From Flavobacterium sp. 1355 (GTDB lineage: Bacteria; Bacteroidota; Bacteroidia; Flavobacteriales; Flavobacteriaceae): DNA of 64,000 nucleotides. Of this stretch, positions 17,946 to 27,616 are shown in pieces. The first letter of the stretch is position 1. Every line of letters begins with the position of its first letter. Location of the stretch: the NCBI RefSeq assembly GCF_017833415.1, contig NZ_JAFICC010000001.1:248001-312000 (forward strand), given 5' to 3'. The notes under the pieces are model-generated. The model did not search any database, was not told where the DNA came from, and was given only the letters and a program-made list of their open reading frames with translations. The translations under genes and the position numbers were made by a program.

Positions 17946-19733
17946 ATGAAAACACCAACTCAGAATATAAAACACCTGACCAAAGAAAACTGGGACAGGG
18001 CAAATGCCATTTTGCTAAAAAAGACGCTAAGCGAATTTGCTCATGAATTGCTGATTGAACCTATACAAAACAAGGACAATTTGTATAGTATTTTTTCTCC
18101 TGACAAAACGGTAGAATATACTTTTCGGGCTACAGTTTTAGCTTTAAATCATTGGTCAATTACCATTGAGTCTATAAAAAAGACCATTAATGATACGGCA
18201 TCGCCATTGCGTTTGCCGGAATTTATTATTGAATTTAAAGATGTTTTAGGAATAAGCGAAAGCCTGTTGCCTACTTATCTGGAAGAAATTACAAGCACAT
18301 TGTATAGTACGGCTTATAAAATTGCGAACGAAAAATATGCTTCAAAAGATCTATTGGATCTGGATTACCAAAAGATAGAGCACGCCATGACCGAAGGGCA
18401 TCCCTGTTTTGTGGCTAATAGCGGTAAAAATGGTTTTAATATTAATGATTTTGCTGCTTATTCGCCAGAATCCAATGCGCCAATACAATTATTATGGCTG
18501 GCGGGGCACAGGAGCAAAGCTACTTTTTCGGGCATTGAAAATTTAGATTACCACAAAGTATTGCAGCAGGAATTAGCTGCAGAAACAATTGCCCTTTTTG
18601 AAAATGTAATTGAGGCTCAGGGATATGATATAGACGATTATTATTTTTTTCCGGTTCATCCATGGCAATGGTTTAATAAACTGGCACTGATTTTTGCTCC
18701 CGATATTGCCAGCGGCCATTTGGTTTGTCTGGGTTATGGCGAAGATGAATATTCGGCTCAGCAATCCATTCGTACCTTTTTTAATCTTTCGTCACCTGAA
18801 AAATTTTATGCTAAAACGGCACTTTCTGTTATCAACATGGGTTTCATGCGCGGACTTTCTCCTTATTATATGCAGAGTACTCCTGCCATAACCGAGTGGG
18901 TGGCAGATTTGGTTGAAAATGATGCATACTTACAACAAAAAGGCTTTACCTTATTGGGTGAAGTGGCAACAATTGGCTATCGCAACTTTTTGTACGAACC
19001 ATTGGGACGAAGTATTCCGCATAATAAAATGCTGGCAGCTTTGTGGCGCGAAAGCCCAATACCAAAATTAGCAAAAGGGCAGAAGATTATGACAATGGCG
19101 GCTTTGCTGCACGTTGACCAGTCCGGAAATTCTTTTGTTTCAGAATTGATAAAAGAGTCGGGAATACCGGCAATCTCATGGATAAAAAGTTATCTCGATG
19201 TTTATCTTTCGCCTTTATTGCATTGTTTTTACCAGCACGAAATGGTTTTTATGCCACATGGCGAAAACCTGATTTTGGTTTTAGAAAATCATGTTCCTGT
19301 CAAAGCCATTATGAAAGATATAACCGAGGAAGTAATGATTTTTAATGGAGAAATTCTGTTGCCGGAAAAGGTAAAGCGCATTTATATGGAAATAAAAGAA
19401 CCTCTGAAGGTCTTATTTTTGTTCAATGATATTTTTCAGTTTTATTTTCGTTTTCTTTCGGCTGTTTTATCAGAAGGCAAAACACTTGCTGAAGAAGATT
19501 TCTGGTCTGCCGTTGCCGATTGTATTCAGCAATACCAGGAAGAACATCCGCATTTAAAAGAACAATTTAAAAAGTATAATTTATTTGATTCAGAATTTGA
19601 TTCCTGCTGTCTGAACCGTTTGCAACTGCGAAATAATAAACAAATGCTGGATTTGGCGGCTCCGATAGAAAGCCTTCAATTTGTCGGGAAATTAAAAAAT
19701 CCTGTAGCGGCCTCGGTTTTGGTTACCCCTTAG
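17946..19733 (+). CDS. Stand-alone NIS siderophore synthetase (IucA/IucC, DesD-like)
   Basis: 595 residues, full-length IucA/IucC family with a C-terminal FhuF-like domain. Signatures: EGHPCFVANSGKNGFN, HPWQWFNKL, KTALSVINMGFMRG, FMPHGENLILVLENHVP and NRLQLRNNKQMLDL. Paralogous over its whole length to the C-terminal half of the 14940-17336 fusion. NIS synthetases adenylate a carboxylate and join it to an amine or hydroxylamine; DesD-type (type C) enzymes oligomerise and cyclise N-hydroxy-N-succinyl-diamines. Last gene of the operon; a long perfect inverted repeat follows the stop. No TonB receptor or export gene lies next to it. Confidence 0.93.
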   Translation: MKTPTQNIKHLTKENWDRANAILLKKTLSEFAHELLIEPIQNKDNLYSIFSPDKTVEYTFRATVLALNHWSITIESIKKTINDTASPLRLPEFIIEFKDVLGISESLLPTYLEEITSTLYSTAYKIANEKYASKDLLDLDYQKIEHAMTEGHPCFVANSGKNGFNINDFAAYSPESNAPIQLLWLAGHRSKATFSGIENLDYHKVLQQELAAETIALFENVIEAQGYDIDDYYFFPVHPWQWFNKLALIFAPDIASGHLVCLGYGEDEYSAQQSIRTFFNLSSPEKFYAKTALSVINMGFMRGLSPYYMQSTPAITEWVADLVENDAYLQQKGFTLLGEVATIGYRNFLYEPLGRSIPHNKMLAALWRESPIPKLAKGQKIMTMAALLHVDQSGNSFVSELIKESGIPAISWIKSYLDVYLSPLLHCFYQHEMVFMPHGENLILVLENHVPVKAIMKDITEEVMIFNGEILLPEKVKRIYMEIKEPLKVLFLFNDIFQFYFRFLSAVLSEGKTLAEEDFWSAVADCIQQYQEEHPHLKEQFKKYNLFDSEFDSCCLNRLQLRNNKQMLDLAAPIESLQFVGKLKNPVAASVLVTP

Positions 19734-19735
19734 TA

Positions 19736-19814
19736 ATTGCGAGGAACGAAGCAATCACACTATAAAGAGACACAAAGTTGATCTTGTAAATGTGATTGCT
19801 TCGTTCCTCGCAAT
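19736..19814. repeat. Perfect 24-bp inverted repeat with 31-nt loop after the siderophore operon
   Basis: Left arm 19736-19759 (begins ATTGCGAGGAACGAAGC) and right arm 19791-19814 are exact complements. The sequence is GC-richer than its surroundings and looks like a mobile REP-type element. It follows the last siderophore gene by two bases and could also stop transcription or protect the mRNA end. Confidence 0.85.
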
Positions 19815-19834
19815 GACTTAAAATTTGCCAAACA

Positions 19835-20158
19835 TCACGAATTAGCATCAATAATGTTTTTGACTATAAAAATAAAAGTGTCTGTATTTTTAATTTCCTG
19901 TTTCATTGATAACAAAACATGATCCGCCAGTTTAAACTGCTCCATCATATCTTTCTTGAGGTATTTTATCATAGACTCCAGGCTTCGGGTGTCGTTTTCT
20001 TTATTATTTTGTAATTCACGCTGTTTACTTTCCAAATATTCTAACGTTCTTTTTAATCTCTGAGTGTTTAATTTTTCCAACCTTTCAACTTTAAAATTAA
20101 AAAAAACGATAATCAAGAGTATGATAAATCCAATATGCTCCAAAAAACTCATTATCAT
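19835..20158 (-). CDS. Membrane-anchored coiled-coil hypothetical protein
   Basis: 107 residues: one N-terminal membrane helix (FLEHIGFIILLIIVFFNF) followed by a long charged helical region (LEKLNTQRLKRTLEYLESKQRELQ...), predicted coiled coil. ATG at 20158 or the second ATG two codons later (MSFLEH) are both possible. Convergent to the siderophore operon. No family recognised. Confidence 0.55.
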   Translation of the reverse strand: MIMSFLEHIGFIILLIIVFFNFKVERLEKLNTQRLKRTLEYLESKQRELQNNKENDTRSLESMIKYLKKDMMEQFKLADHVLLSMKQEIKNTDTFIFIVKNIIDANS

Positions 20159-20305
20159 TTGAATTTACCCTGATCAAGAGTACCGTTTCTTTCATATACG
20201 TAGAAATAGGTATTTTGGATTGAAGAAACTTGGAAAAAAGTACCTTTTTTTTCTTTTAAAATAAGTTGGTTTTGGAACTTATTGAAAATTCAATGAAAAG
20301 AAAAA

Positions 20306-23300
20306 TTATTTCAAATTGCGTAAATATTCAGAAGGAGAAATTCCAAATTCATTTTTAAAGTTTACGGTAAATCTCTTTGGTGAATTAAAACCTACTGCAT
20401 AAGCAATCTCAGCAATCTGAAGCTGACTTTTTTCGAGAAGCTGTCTGGCTCTTTTTAATCTTACCGTTCGTATAAATTCTGCCGGGCCTTTTCCGGTAAT
20501 GTGCATCAGTTTTTTGTATAAATGCGTTCTGCTCAGGCCAACGATCGCGCTGAGTTCTTCTACGGTAAAATCAGGATTGCTAATATTTTCTTCTACCGTT
20601 TTAATTGCTTTTTCGATCAATTGTTCATCAAGAGAGGTAATAGTAATTTCGCTCGGTACAACATCAATTTTCTGACTGAAAGCCTGATGGGATTTTTTTG
20701 TCCAGTCTAAAAATTTATCAACACGGAGTTTTAGCAAATTAAAATTAAATGGTTTTGTGATATAATCATCTGCGCCAAGCATGAGGCCTTCAATTTTATA
20801 TTCTTCTGCGGTTCTTGCTGTTAGCAGAATAACAGGAATGTGCGACCACTCGATAGTGGTTTTGATCTGGGCGCACAATTCTGTTCCGCTCATTTTTGGC
20901 ATCATGACATCACTTACCACAATATTGACGTTGTTTTCCTGAAGTTTTTCTATGGCTTCCAATCCGTTATAGGCGATTAAAACTGTGTAAAATTCAGAAA
21001 GGCTTTCAGACATAAAATCACAGAAATCTTTATTATCATCTACAAAAAGTAATATTGGTTTTTCGTCTGTTTTCTTTTCAGGAATAATTTCCAATGATTG
21101 TATTTGCTCCTGATCTTTGACTTTTTGTATTGGGAGGCTAAAAGTAAAAATACTGCCTTTCGGCACATTATTTTTCACAGAAATACTTCCTCCGTGCATA
21201 GCAATATATTCACGTACAATATGAAGCCCGATGCCGCTTCCGGTGTTTTCCTTATTTTGTTCGGCCTGATAAAACCGCTCAAAAATATTTTTCTTTTCAT
21301 AATCAGGAATACCCTGTCCGGTATCAGAAATGGTGACGCAGATATTTTTATTTTCCTTATAAATATGCAGGTTGATGCTTCCGCCATCGGGTGTATATTT
21401 AAAAGCATTGGATAAAAGGTTAAAAAGAATCTTCTGCACTTTTACACTGTCAAATTTCATCAACAGCGATTCCATTTCGCTTGTGTAAGAGAACTTTATA
21501 TTGCGATCGGTGGCGTACGACTGAAAAAGTGTACATCGTTCTTCTATATAATAAACAAAATCACCAGCTTTAAGATTGAGCTGTTCGGTGCCCACATCAA
21601 GTTTTCTAAAATCGAGAAGCGAATTAATCAGCGTCATTAATTGCTCAACATTTTTGTACACGATGCCAAGTTTTGCTTTAAGTCCTTCTTCAAGATCCTT
21701 GTTCAGAATAGTCTGTAAGGGAATAGTAATCAGCGTAAGCGGTGTTCTTAAATCATGACTAATATTAGTAAAAAACCTCAGTTTCATTTCGTTCAGATTA
21801 ATCTGCTGCAGATGCTCTAAGTTAATACGCTGCTGTTCGAGTTCTTTCTGGTGTTTTTTCTTTGTTTGTTTTATAAAGTAAACCGTAATTCCGGCAATTG
21901 CTGCAATGTAAAACAATATTGCCCAGCCAGATAAGTAAAAGGGAGGCGTAACCGTAATGTCCAAAACAGTTGCTTTTTCATTCAGGATTCCGTCGCTATT
22001 TGCAGCTTTTATTAAAAATCTGTACGAGCCTGGAGCGAGTGATGAAAATTCAATTTTATTTTTTTCTGTCTGAATCCATTGATTATTAAAACCTTCGAGT
22101 TTATACAAATACCGTACTTTATCGGCATTGATCAGGTCTGCGGTCGTAAACTGAATAGCGATTAATTTGTCATCATGGCTAAATGTTATTTCAGGAGTTT
22201 GTTCCATAGAACGTTTCAGCAACCGTCGTCCATTATAGACCGAATCTACCTGAACAGTAGTATTGCCAAGACTTAATCCGGTAAAAATAACTTTGGCAAG
22301 CGGTTTGCTTTTCTCTGCCATTTTATTCGGATTTACGGCAATATAACCTTCTGTGCCACCCAAAAGGATATCTCCATTCTGAAGTTTATAAATTCCGTGT
22401 GTATTAAAATAATTATCCTGAAGGCCGTCTTTTGCAGAAAAATTTCTGCTGCTTATTTTCAATACACCTTTTGCATTTGGTTCAACACTCAATACCGATA
22501 AGCCGTTGCTTGTGGTGATCCAGATATGCTGGTGATTGTCTTCGATAATTCCTTTTATAATGTTATCGCACAGACCGTTTGTTTTGTCAAAGTAGTAAAC
22601 AGTATCTTTTTTGGTGTCCCAAACAGACAAACCTTTTGAATGCCCAAGCCATACATTTTCTCTGGAATCCCTAAAAACGCTCGAAGTGAATTGCTGTCTG
22701 AATTTTTGGGTTTTGCTATTGTTTCCTGAAAGTTTTTCCTGCTTTCCTGTAACGATATCAATAGTAAAAAGCCCGTTGTCTGTACCAACGTATAGGATAT
22801 CGCCATTATCATAAAACATATCAAGGGTAAATTCCAGCCCTTTTATTGTTTTGGCAATCGTTTCAAATTGGGTTGTATCATTTCGAAGACACTGAATGCC
22901 GTGACCCAGCGTACCGATCCATAAATTGCCGTAACGGTCTTCTTTTAAATTCCAGATATCATTAGAGTTCAAGGTGCTGTTCTCTGTAGTATAATGTTTG
23001 AAACTTCCGTTTTCATAGCAAAATAAGCCATTTAGATAAGTTCCAATCCAGATTCTGCCTTTTTTGTCTTCCAGTAGCGTAACAATCACATTGCTGGAAA
23101 TAGGCATTTTTCTGATTTTGTTTCCAGAAGATTTTTCTTTGAGATACAAACCGTTTCCGTCGGTTCCCAGCCAGATATTTCCTTTTTTATCTTCAAGAAA
23201 ATTACTTACATCTTTGCAGTCCTGCAATTCGATATTTACAAGATTTCCGAAACTGCTGTTGTAATACGAAATCCCTTTTTTATTATGGCCCGCCCACATT

Positions 23301-24280
23301 GTTCCCGTATCGTCTTTGTACAAACAGCCAATGTTGTTTGAAGCAATAGAAGAATTTGAATCGGGGTTATAAACAATGTTGCTACTGTTATTGTTGGCGG
23401 TATTATAAATAAAAATGCCCTGATGGTCTGTTCCAATCCAGACTTTACCGTTTTCGCCGTCTTTTATATCAAATATCACATCGTTTTGAGAATTGACAGA
23501 CGAATTCAGTATGATTTTTTGCCATGCTGTGTTGCTGTTTTTCTGATAAAAAACCGAAGCTGTCTTAGCATAAATCCATAAACCTTTTTGAGCATCGATA
23601 AAGATTTTATTCTTTTGATTTTTAATATTTTGTGTAATAAATTCAGGAAGTTTTGAGATGGTTTCTTTTCCGTCTTTTTTGTTTATTGCTAAAATATTCC
23701 CTGATTGCAGGATTCGGAAAAGAGTATTTCCGTCATCTGCTAAAAAGACATTCGAAGCTTCTGTAATTTTTTCTTTGGTTGTAAAAGTTTTTAACCTTTT
23801 TTTATGCGTATCGTAAGCAAAAACCGTATTGCCGTGCAGCACCCATAAATCCTTGTTTTTATCTACATACACTTTGTAATTCTGATCTGCTTTGATTCCC
23901 AATTCCTTTAGCAAATTCGGAATATCACTTCTAAAATTATCTTTATTACGTTGATAAACAATATAATTGGATTCGGTACTAATCCAGATATTTCCAAGGC
24001 CATCTTCCTGCAATCCGCGGATATCATCATTTATTATCGAAGAAGGTTTGTCTGATTTTGTTGCATATACCTTAAAACCATAACCATCATAACGATTTAA
24101 TCCCGATTCTGTACCAATCCAGAGAAACCCGTAACTGTCTTTGAGAATGCTTTTTATGGTACTGTTAGAAAGTCCGTCGTTGGTTCTTAAATGATGAAAT
24201 GTATACGATTGCGCTGCAGCTTCAAAATAGGAGAGAAGTGACAGAAAAAGTACGTATATAATTCGGTTAAAGGGTTTCAT
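20306..24280 (-). CDS. Hybrid two-component system regulator (HTCS: sensor, kinase, receiver and AraC in one)
   Basis: 1324 residues. In order: signal peptide (1-24), about a dozen Reg_prop beta-propeller repeats (LxEDxxGxxWIGT style, to about 700), a Y_Y_Y domain (about 700-775), one membrane helix (about 780-800), HisKA with the phosphorylated His in FTNISHDLRTPLTLI (about 843), HATPase (NLLSNAFKYTPDG, DTGQGIP, GSGIGLHIV), receiver with phosphoacceptor Asp in IVVSDVMMPKMSG (about 1124), and an AraC helix-turn-helix at the C-terminus (about 1220-1324). HTCS proteins sense glycan fragments in the periplasm and switch on polysaccharide-utilisation loci. Downstream on the same strand lies nothing related; the GH31 gene ends 232 bases upstream of it and is the probable target. 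Confidence 0.96.
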   Translation of the reverse strand: MKPFNRIIYVLFLSLLSYFEAAAQSYTFHHLRTNDGLSNSTIKSILKDSYGFLWIGTESGLNRYDGYGFKVYATKSDKPSSIINDDIRGLQEDGLGNIWISTESNYIVYQRNKDNFRSDIPNLLKELGIKADQNYKVYVDKNKDLWVLHGNTVFAYDTHKKRLKTFTTKEKITEASNVFLADDGNTLFRILQSGNILAINKKDGKETISKLPEFITQNIKNQKNKIFIDAQKGLWIYAKTASVFYQKNSNTAWQKIILNSSVNSQNDVIFDIKDGENGKVWIGTDHQGIFIYNTANNNSSNIVYNPDSNSSIASNNIGCLYKDDTGTMWAGHNKKGISYYNSSFGNLVNIELQDCKDVSNFLEDKKGNIWLGTDGNGLYLKEKSSGNKIRKMPISSNVIVTLLEDKKGRIWIGTYLNGLFCYENGSFKHYTTENSTLNSNDIWNLKEDRYGNLWIGTLGHGIQCLRNDTTQFETIAKTIKGLEFTLDMFYDNGDILYVGTDNGLFTIDIVTGKQEKLSGNNSKTQKFRQQFTSSVFRDSRENVWLGHSKGLSVWDTKKDTVYYFDKTNGLCDNIIKGIIEDNHQHIWITTSNGLSVLSVEPNAKGVLKISSRNFSAKDGLQDNYFNTHGIYKLQNGDILLGGTEGYIAVNPNKMAEKSKPLAKVIFTGLSLGNTTVQVDSVYNGRRLLKRSMEQTPEITFSHDDKLIAIQFTTADLINADKVRYLYKLEGFNNQWIQTEKNKIEFSSLAPGSYRFLIKAANSDGILNEKATVLDITVTPPFYLSGWAILFYIAAIAGITVYFIKQTKKKHQKELEQQRINLEHLQQINLNEMKLRFFTNISHDLRTPLTLITIPLQTILNKDLEEGLKAKLGIVYKNVEQLMTLINSLLDFRKLDVGTEQLNLKAGDFVYYIEERCTLFQSYATDRNIKFSYTSEMESLLMKFDSVKVQKILFNLLSNAFKYTPDGGSINLHIYKENKNICVTISDTGQGIPDYEKKNIFERFYQAEQNKENTGSGIGLHIVREYIAMHGGSISVKNNVPKGSIFTFSLPIQKVKDQEQIQSLEIIPEKKTDEKPILLFVDDNKDFCDFMSESLSEFYTVLIAYNGLEAIEKLQENNVNIVVSDVMMPKMSGTELCAQIKTTIEWSHIPVILLTARTAEEYKIEGLMLGADDYITKPFNFNLLKLRVDKFLDWTKKSHQAFSQKIDVVPSEITITSLDEQLIEKAIKTVEENISNPDFTVEELSAIVGLSRTHLYKKLMHITGKGPAEFIRTVRLKRARQLLEKSQLQIAEIAYAVGFNSPKRFTVNFKNEFGISPSEYLRNLK

Positions 24281-24381
24281 TTAAGTTAAAAGCTTTTGAC
24301 AGCACAAGATAGTATATTTTGAGAAACTGTATGTATAGTTGGGCATCTGATCTTTTTTAATCGGGGGTGATTAAATTTATA

Positions 24382-24449
24382 CCTACAAGGTTTTAAAACC
24401 TTGCAGGAACAGTATTATAACCTACAAGGTTTCCAAAACCTTGTAGGTT
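24382..24449. repeat. Pair of REP-like palindromes (CCTACAAGG-TTTT type)
   Basis: First: CCTACAAGG-TTTTAAAA-CCTTGCAGG (24382-24407, one wobble). Second: AACCTACAAGGTTT / AAACCTTGTAGGTT (24419-24449, perfect 14-bp arms, short centre). Both lie between the promoter side of the HTCS gene and the terminator of the GH31 gene, and both resemble the palindrome at 14845-14877. Confidence 0.8.
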
Positions 24450-24476
24450 TAGTTATAAATAGTTTCAAAACAAAGA

Positions 24477-24506
24477 GAGGTTTATATTTTTAGTATAAAC
24501 CTCTTT
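24477..24506 (-). terminator. Terminator of the GH31 gene
   Basis: GAGGTTTATA and TATAAACCTC pair across a 7-nt loop, seven bases past the GH31 stop. The minus-strand reading is followed by a CTCTTTGTTTTG tail. Confidence 0.7.
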
Positions 24507-24512
24507 TTAAAA

Positions 24513-27377
24513 TTATTTCAACTGAATAATCTGCTGCTGACCGTTATAAGTGACTTCTTTTCCTTTGGCCTCATAATCAAAAGCTTGCGGTTTATTTTTA
24601 CTTACGGGTACAATTACAAATTTTCGGTTTTTAATCATTCCGTCAAATTTACCTTTTTGATCACCAATGGTCAATGTTCCGGCAGCTTCATTATAATTGA
24701 AAGCGATATTGGCAAAACTTCCTTTTTCGTAATTATAGTTTTCATTTTCATCTTCATACAAAGTAAATTTACCATCTTGTCCCATATAAACATAAAGAAC
24801 AATTTTGTCAGCCGGTTTCTCTGTAGTGTATTGTATTTCTGGTCCAACCGGAATAATTGCGCCTTCGCGAATGAACAACGGAATGTGCTCATAAGGGGCA
24901 TCTACATTTACCTGCTGACCTCCGGTGATGTAACGGCCTGTGTAGAAATCAAACCAGTTTGTTCCTTCCGGGAAATATACATTACGGTTACGCGCTTCGT
25001 ATTTGTAAACCGGACAAACCATAAAGGATGGCCCAAACATAAACTGATCGCTTACATTCTGCACTTTTTTATCTGCTGCAAAATCCATAAACAAAGGCCT
25101 CATGATGGTATAATCTTCAAAATAAGTCATTCCGGCCATCGTATAGATATACGGCATTAATCGGTAACGCAGGTTGGTATAATACAAAATTGATTTGTAA
25201 GCAGGATGTGTATCCGGCGCTATATTCCACGGTTCACGGTACGGAAACTGTCCGTGCGCTCTGTATAAAGGAGCAAAAGCACCAAACTGAAACCAGCGTG
25301 TGTTTAATTCTCTCCATTCTTTGTAATCAGCATTTTCCTGTCCGTTTTTGTCATATTGCTGTTGTCCGCCAACATATCTGTCTTCTACGCAAAAACCGCC
25401 AATATCCATTGTCCAGTACGGAATCCCGCTTACGGCAAAATTAAGTCCGGCAGAAATCTGAGCTTTCATATCTTCCCAGCGTGTTGCAATATCACCACTC
25501 CAGGTTGCGGTAGAATAACGCTGCAAACCTGCAAATCCCGAACGTGTCAATAAAAACACTCTTTTATTTGGCTCAACGCTGCGTTGTCCGTCATAAATTG
25601 CTTCTGCATTCATTAATGCATATGTGTTAAAAAACTCTGTAGAAGAGCCTAAAGCAGTAGGTCCGCACAATGCCTTGCGATAATCCATATCGGTACAGTC
25701 CAATACATTTGGTTCGCTGGCATCCATCCACCACGCATCTATTTTCAGAGGGTATAGATTATCATAAATCTGTTTCCAGAATAATTTTCTTGCCCCGCCG
25801 GAGTAAGCATCATAAAAAGAACCTACATAACCAGGACCAACCCAGTCACGAACATTATCTTTGATTGCTTGTTGGTACATCCAGCCTTTTTCATCAAATT
25901 CTTTAAAATGTTCGGTCGTTTTATAAAACTTAGGCCACACCGAAATCATCATTTTGGCATTCAGAGCATGAATAGAATCTACCATTCCCTGCGGATTTGG
26001 AAAACGTTTTTTGTCAAATTGGTGGCTTCCCCACGAATCTTCTTCCCAGTAATTCCAGTCCAGAACAATGTTATCAATAGGAAATTTACGTTTTCTGAAC
26101 TCTTTTAAATTCCCAACAATTTCATCCTGGGTTTTATATCTTTCGCGGCTTTGCCAGTATCCCATTGCCCATTTTGGCATAATCTGAGATTTTCCCGTAA
26201 GGGTGCGATATCCTTTAATTACTTCATCTGCAGAATTTCCGTGAACAAAATAGTAATCGATTTTTTGTGTCATTTCACTCCACCATACCTGATTGTTTTT
26301 TTCTTCTGCCGGCTGTGGTGTAAGCACACGCAAACCACAATAAGAAGTTCCGCCGTCAGGTTTCCATTCTATTCTCAACGGTACACGTTTTCCTGCTTCC
26401 AGCGGAAGTGCGAATTTAAAACTATTAGGATTCCAGGCTGTTCTCCAGCGTTCAGGAACTACCAATTCGTTATTTAAGTACACTTTTACATAACCGGCGT
26501 AGTACAAAGTAAATTTGTATGTACCGCTTTCCGGCGCTTCAATTTCTCCTTCATATGTAACATTTGCATTTTTTAAAGGGAAATTTTGCGGCAGTTTTTT
26601 AATGCTTTTGATATCTTCAAAAAATATGGATTCTTCTTTGCGCTCGATATTTTGTACATCTTTTGCATTAGAAATATAAGTTCCGGTTAGAGCACCCGGA
26701 TTTCCTTTTTTATCATATAATTTAAATACTGTGTTCAATTGCGCGTACGGACGGCTTTCGCCAAAACGGCTCAGCGAATAACTGTCCCACAAAACACCGT
26801 AGTTTTTGTTTGAAACTATAAAAGGCACAGAAACTTTGGTGTTGTATTGAAACAACTCTTCATTTTTGCCTTTATAATTAAACTCATCTGCCTGATGCTG
26901 TCCCAATCCGTGAAATGCTTCGTCGGCAGGTGAATCAAAAATCTGACGAACGGTATAGCCTTTTGTGCCTTCTACTTCAATCGGGGTAAAATTTCTTCCT
27001 CCTCCTGATTTTTCGGCCAAAATTGTTTTGCCATCTTTGTCTTTAAAGTTGATTCCGCCATTTACCTTAGAAACCATCACTTTTAATTTTGATGTTATTA
27101 CCGAAATAGAATCGGCAACATTAGTTTCTACTTTATACGGAACTTTAGATTTTCCGGCAACAATAATCAGCGATGAATCTTTTTTGAATTCGGCATCGGG
27201 CGTTGCAGAAACGTGAATCAATTCGTCCTGTAAAACCTGAATGCGTACTTTCTGAACATCAGTTGTACTGTTTTGCTTTACGCTTACAATAATGCCGTTA
27301 TCTATGCTCTGGTATTGTTTTACAGAACAAGATGCCAACAAGGTTGCAGCAAATAAATAATGTATTTTTTTGTGCAT
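24513..27377 (-). CDS. Glycoside hydrolase family 31 lipoprotein with PA14 insert (alpha-xylosidase or alpha-glucosidase)
   Basis: 954 residues from the ATG at 27377; an in-frame TTG two codons earlier is less likely. Lipobox LLASC gives lipidation at Cys17. An N-terminal beta domain (about 30-230) is interrupted by a PA14 domain (about 270-350, EAPESGTYKFTLYYAGYVKVYLN). The GH31 barrel follows: MPKWAMGYWQSRERYKTQ, nucleophile Asp in WWMDASEPN (about 551) and acid/base Asp in TWSGDIATRWEDM (about 628). A PA14 insert is typical of bacterial alpha-xylosidases such as those in xyloglucan-utilisation loci, so xyloglucan side chains are a likely substrate (inference). Adjacent to an HTCS regulator on the same strand; no SusC/SusD pair is in the window. 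Confidence 0.94.
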   Translation of the reverse strand: MHKKIHYLFAATLLASCSVKQYQSIDNGIIVSVKQNSTTDVQKVRIQVLQDELIHVSATPDAEFKKDSSLIIVAGKSKVPYKVETNVADSISVITSKLKVMVSKVNGGINFKDKDGKTILAEKSGGGRNFTPIEVEGTKGYTVRQIFDSPADEAFHGLGQHQADEFNYKGKNEELFQYNTKVSVPFIVSNKNYGVLWDSYSLSRFGESRPYAQLNTVFKLYDKKGNPGALTGTYISNAKDVQNIERKEESIFFEDIKSIKKLPQNFPLKNANVTYEGEIEAPESGTYKFTLYYAGYVKVYLNNELVVPERWRTAWNPNSFKFALPLEAGKRVPLRIEWKPDGGTSYCGLRVLTPQPAEEKNNQVWWSEMTQKIDYYFVHGNSADEVIKGYRTLTGKSQIMPKWAMGYWQSRERYKTQDEIVGNLKEFRKRKFPIDNIVLDWNYWEEDSWGSHQFDKKRFPNPQGMVDSIHALNAKMMISVWPKFYKTTEHFKEFDEKGWMYQQAIKDNVRDWVGPGYVGSFYDAYSGGARKLFWKQIYDNLYPLKIDAWWMDASEPNVLDCTDMDYRKALCGPTALGSSTEFFNTYALMNAEAIYDGQRSVEPNKRVFLLTRSGFAGLQRYSTATWSGDIATRWEDMKAQISAGLNFAVSGIPYWTMDIGGFCVEDRYVGGQQQYDKNGQENADYKEWRELNTRWFQFGAFAPLYRAHGQFPYREPWNIAPDTHPAYKSILYYTNLRYRLMPYIYTMAGMTYFEDYTIMRPLFMDFAADKKVQNVSDQFMFGPSFMVCPVYKYEARNRNVYFPEGTNWFDFYTGRYITGGQQVNVDAPYEHIPLFIREGAIIPVGPEIQYTTEKPADKIVLYVYMGQDGKFTLYEDENENYNYEKGSFANIAFNYNEAAGTLTIGDQKGKFDGMIKNRKFVIVPVSKNKPQAFDYEAKGKEVTYNGQQQIIQLK

Positions 27378-27531
27378 GGTCAAATAGTTAGTTTAAGTAA
27401 ATATTAGGTAACAAATTTCATTAATTAAATTGTAATCAGGGGATTTGTATGTTTTAAAGAAGGTATCATGATGAATCATTTTGATATTAAAAGCTCATAA
27501 TACTACATTTGGGGTTTGGTACTAAAAACAA

Positions 27532-27568
27532 AAAAGCCTTCTTAAATCGTTTAATTCAGAAGGCTTTT
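27532..27568 (-). terminator. Terminator of the leucine-rich-repeat protein gene
   Basis: AAAAGCCTTCT pairs perfectly with AGAAGGCTTTT over a 15-nt loop. On the minus strand it is followed by TTTTTTGTTTTT. Confidence 0.75.
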
Positions 27569-27616
27569 GAAAGAGAATAAGTATGTCCTAAATTTATCTC
27601 TTAGGTTTTTTTAGCA

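Noticed and set aside
24585..25160. 191-codon plus-strand frame opposite the GH31 gene
   Set aside because: Antisense to a clear GH31 coding region; Ile/Phe-rich shadow with no domain.
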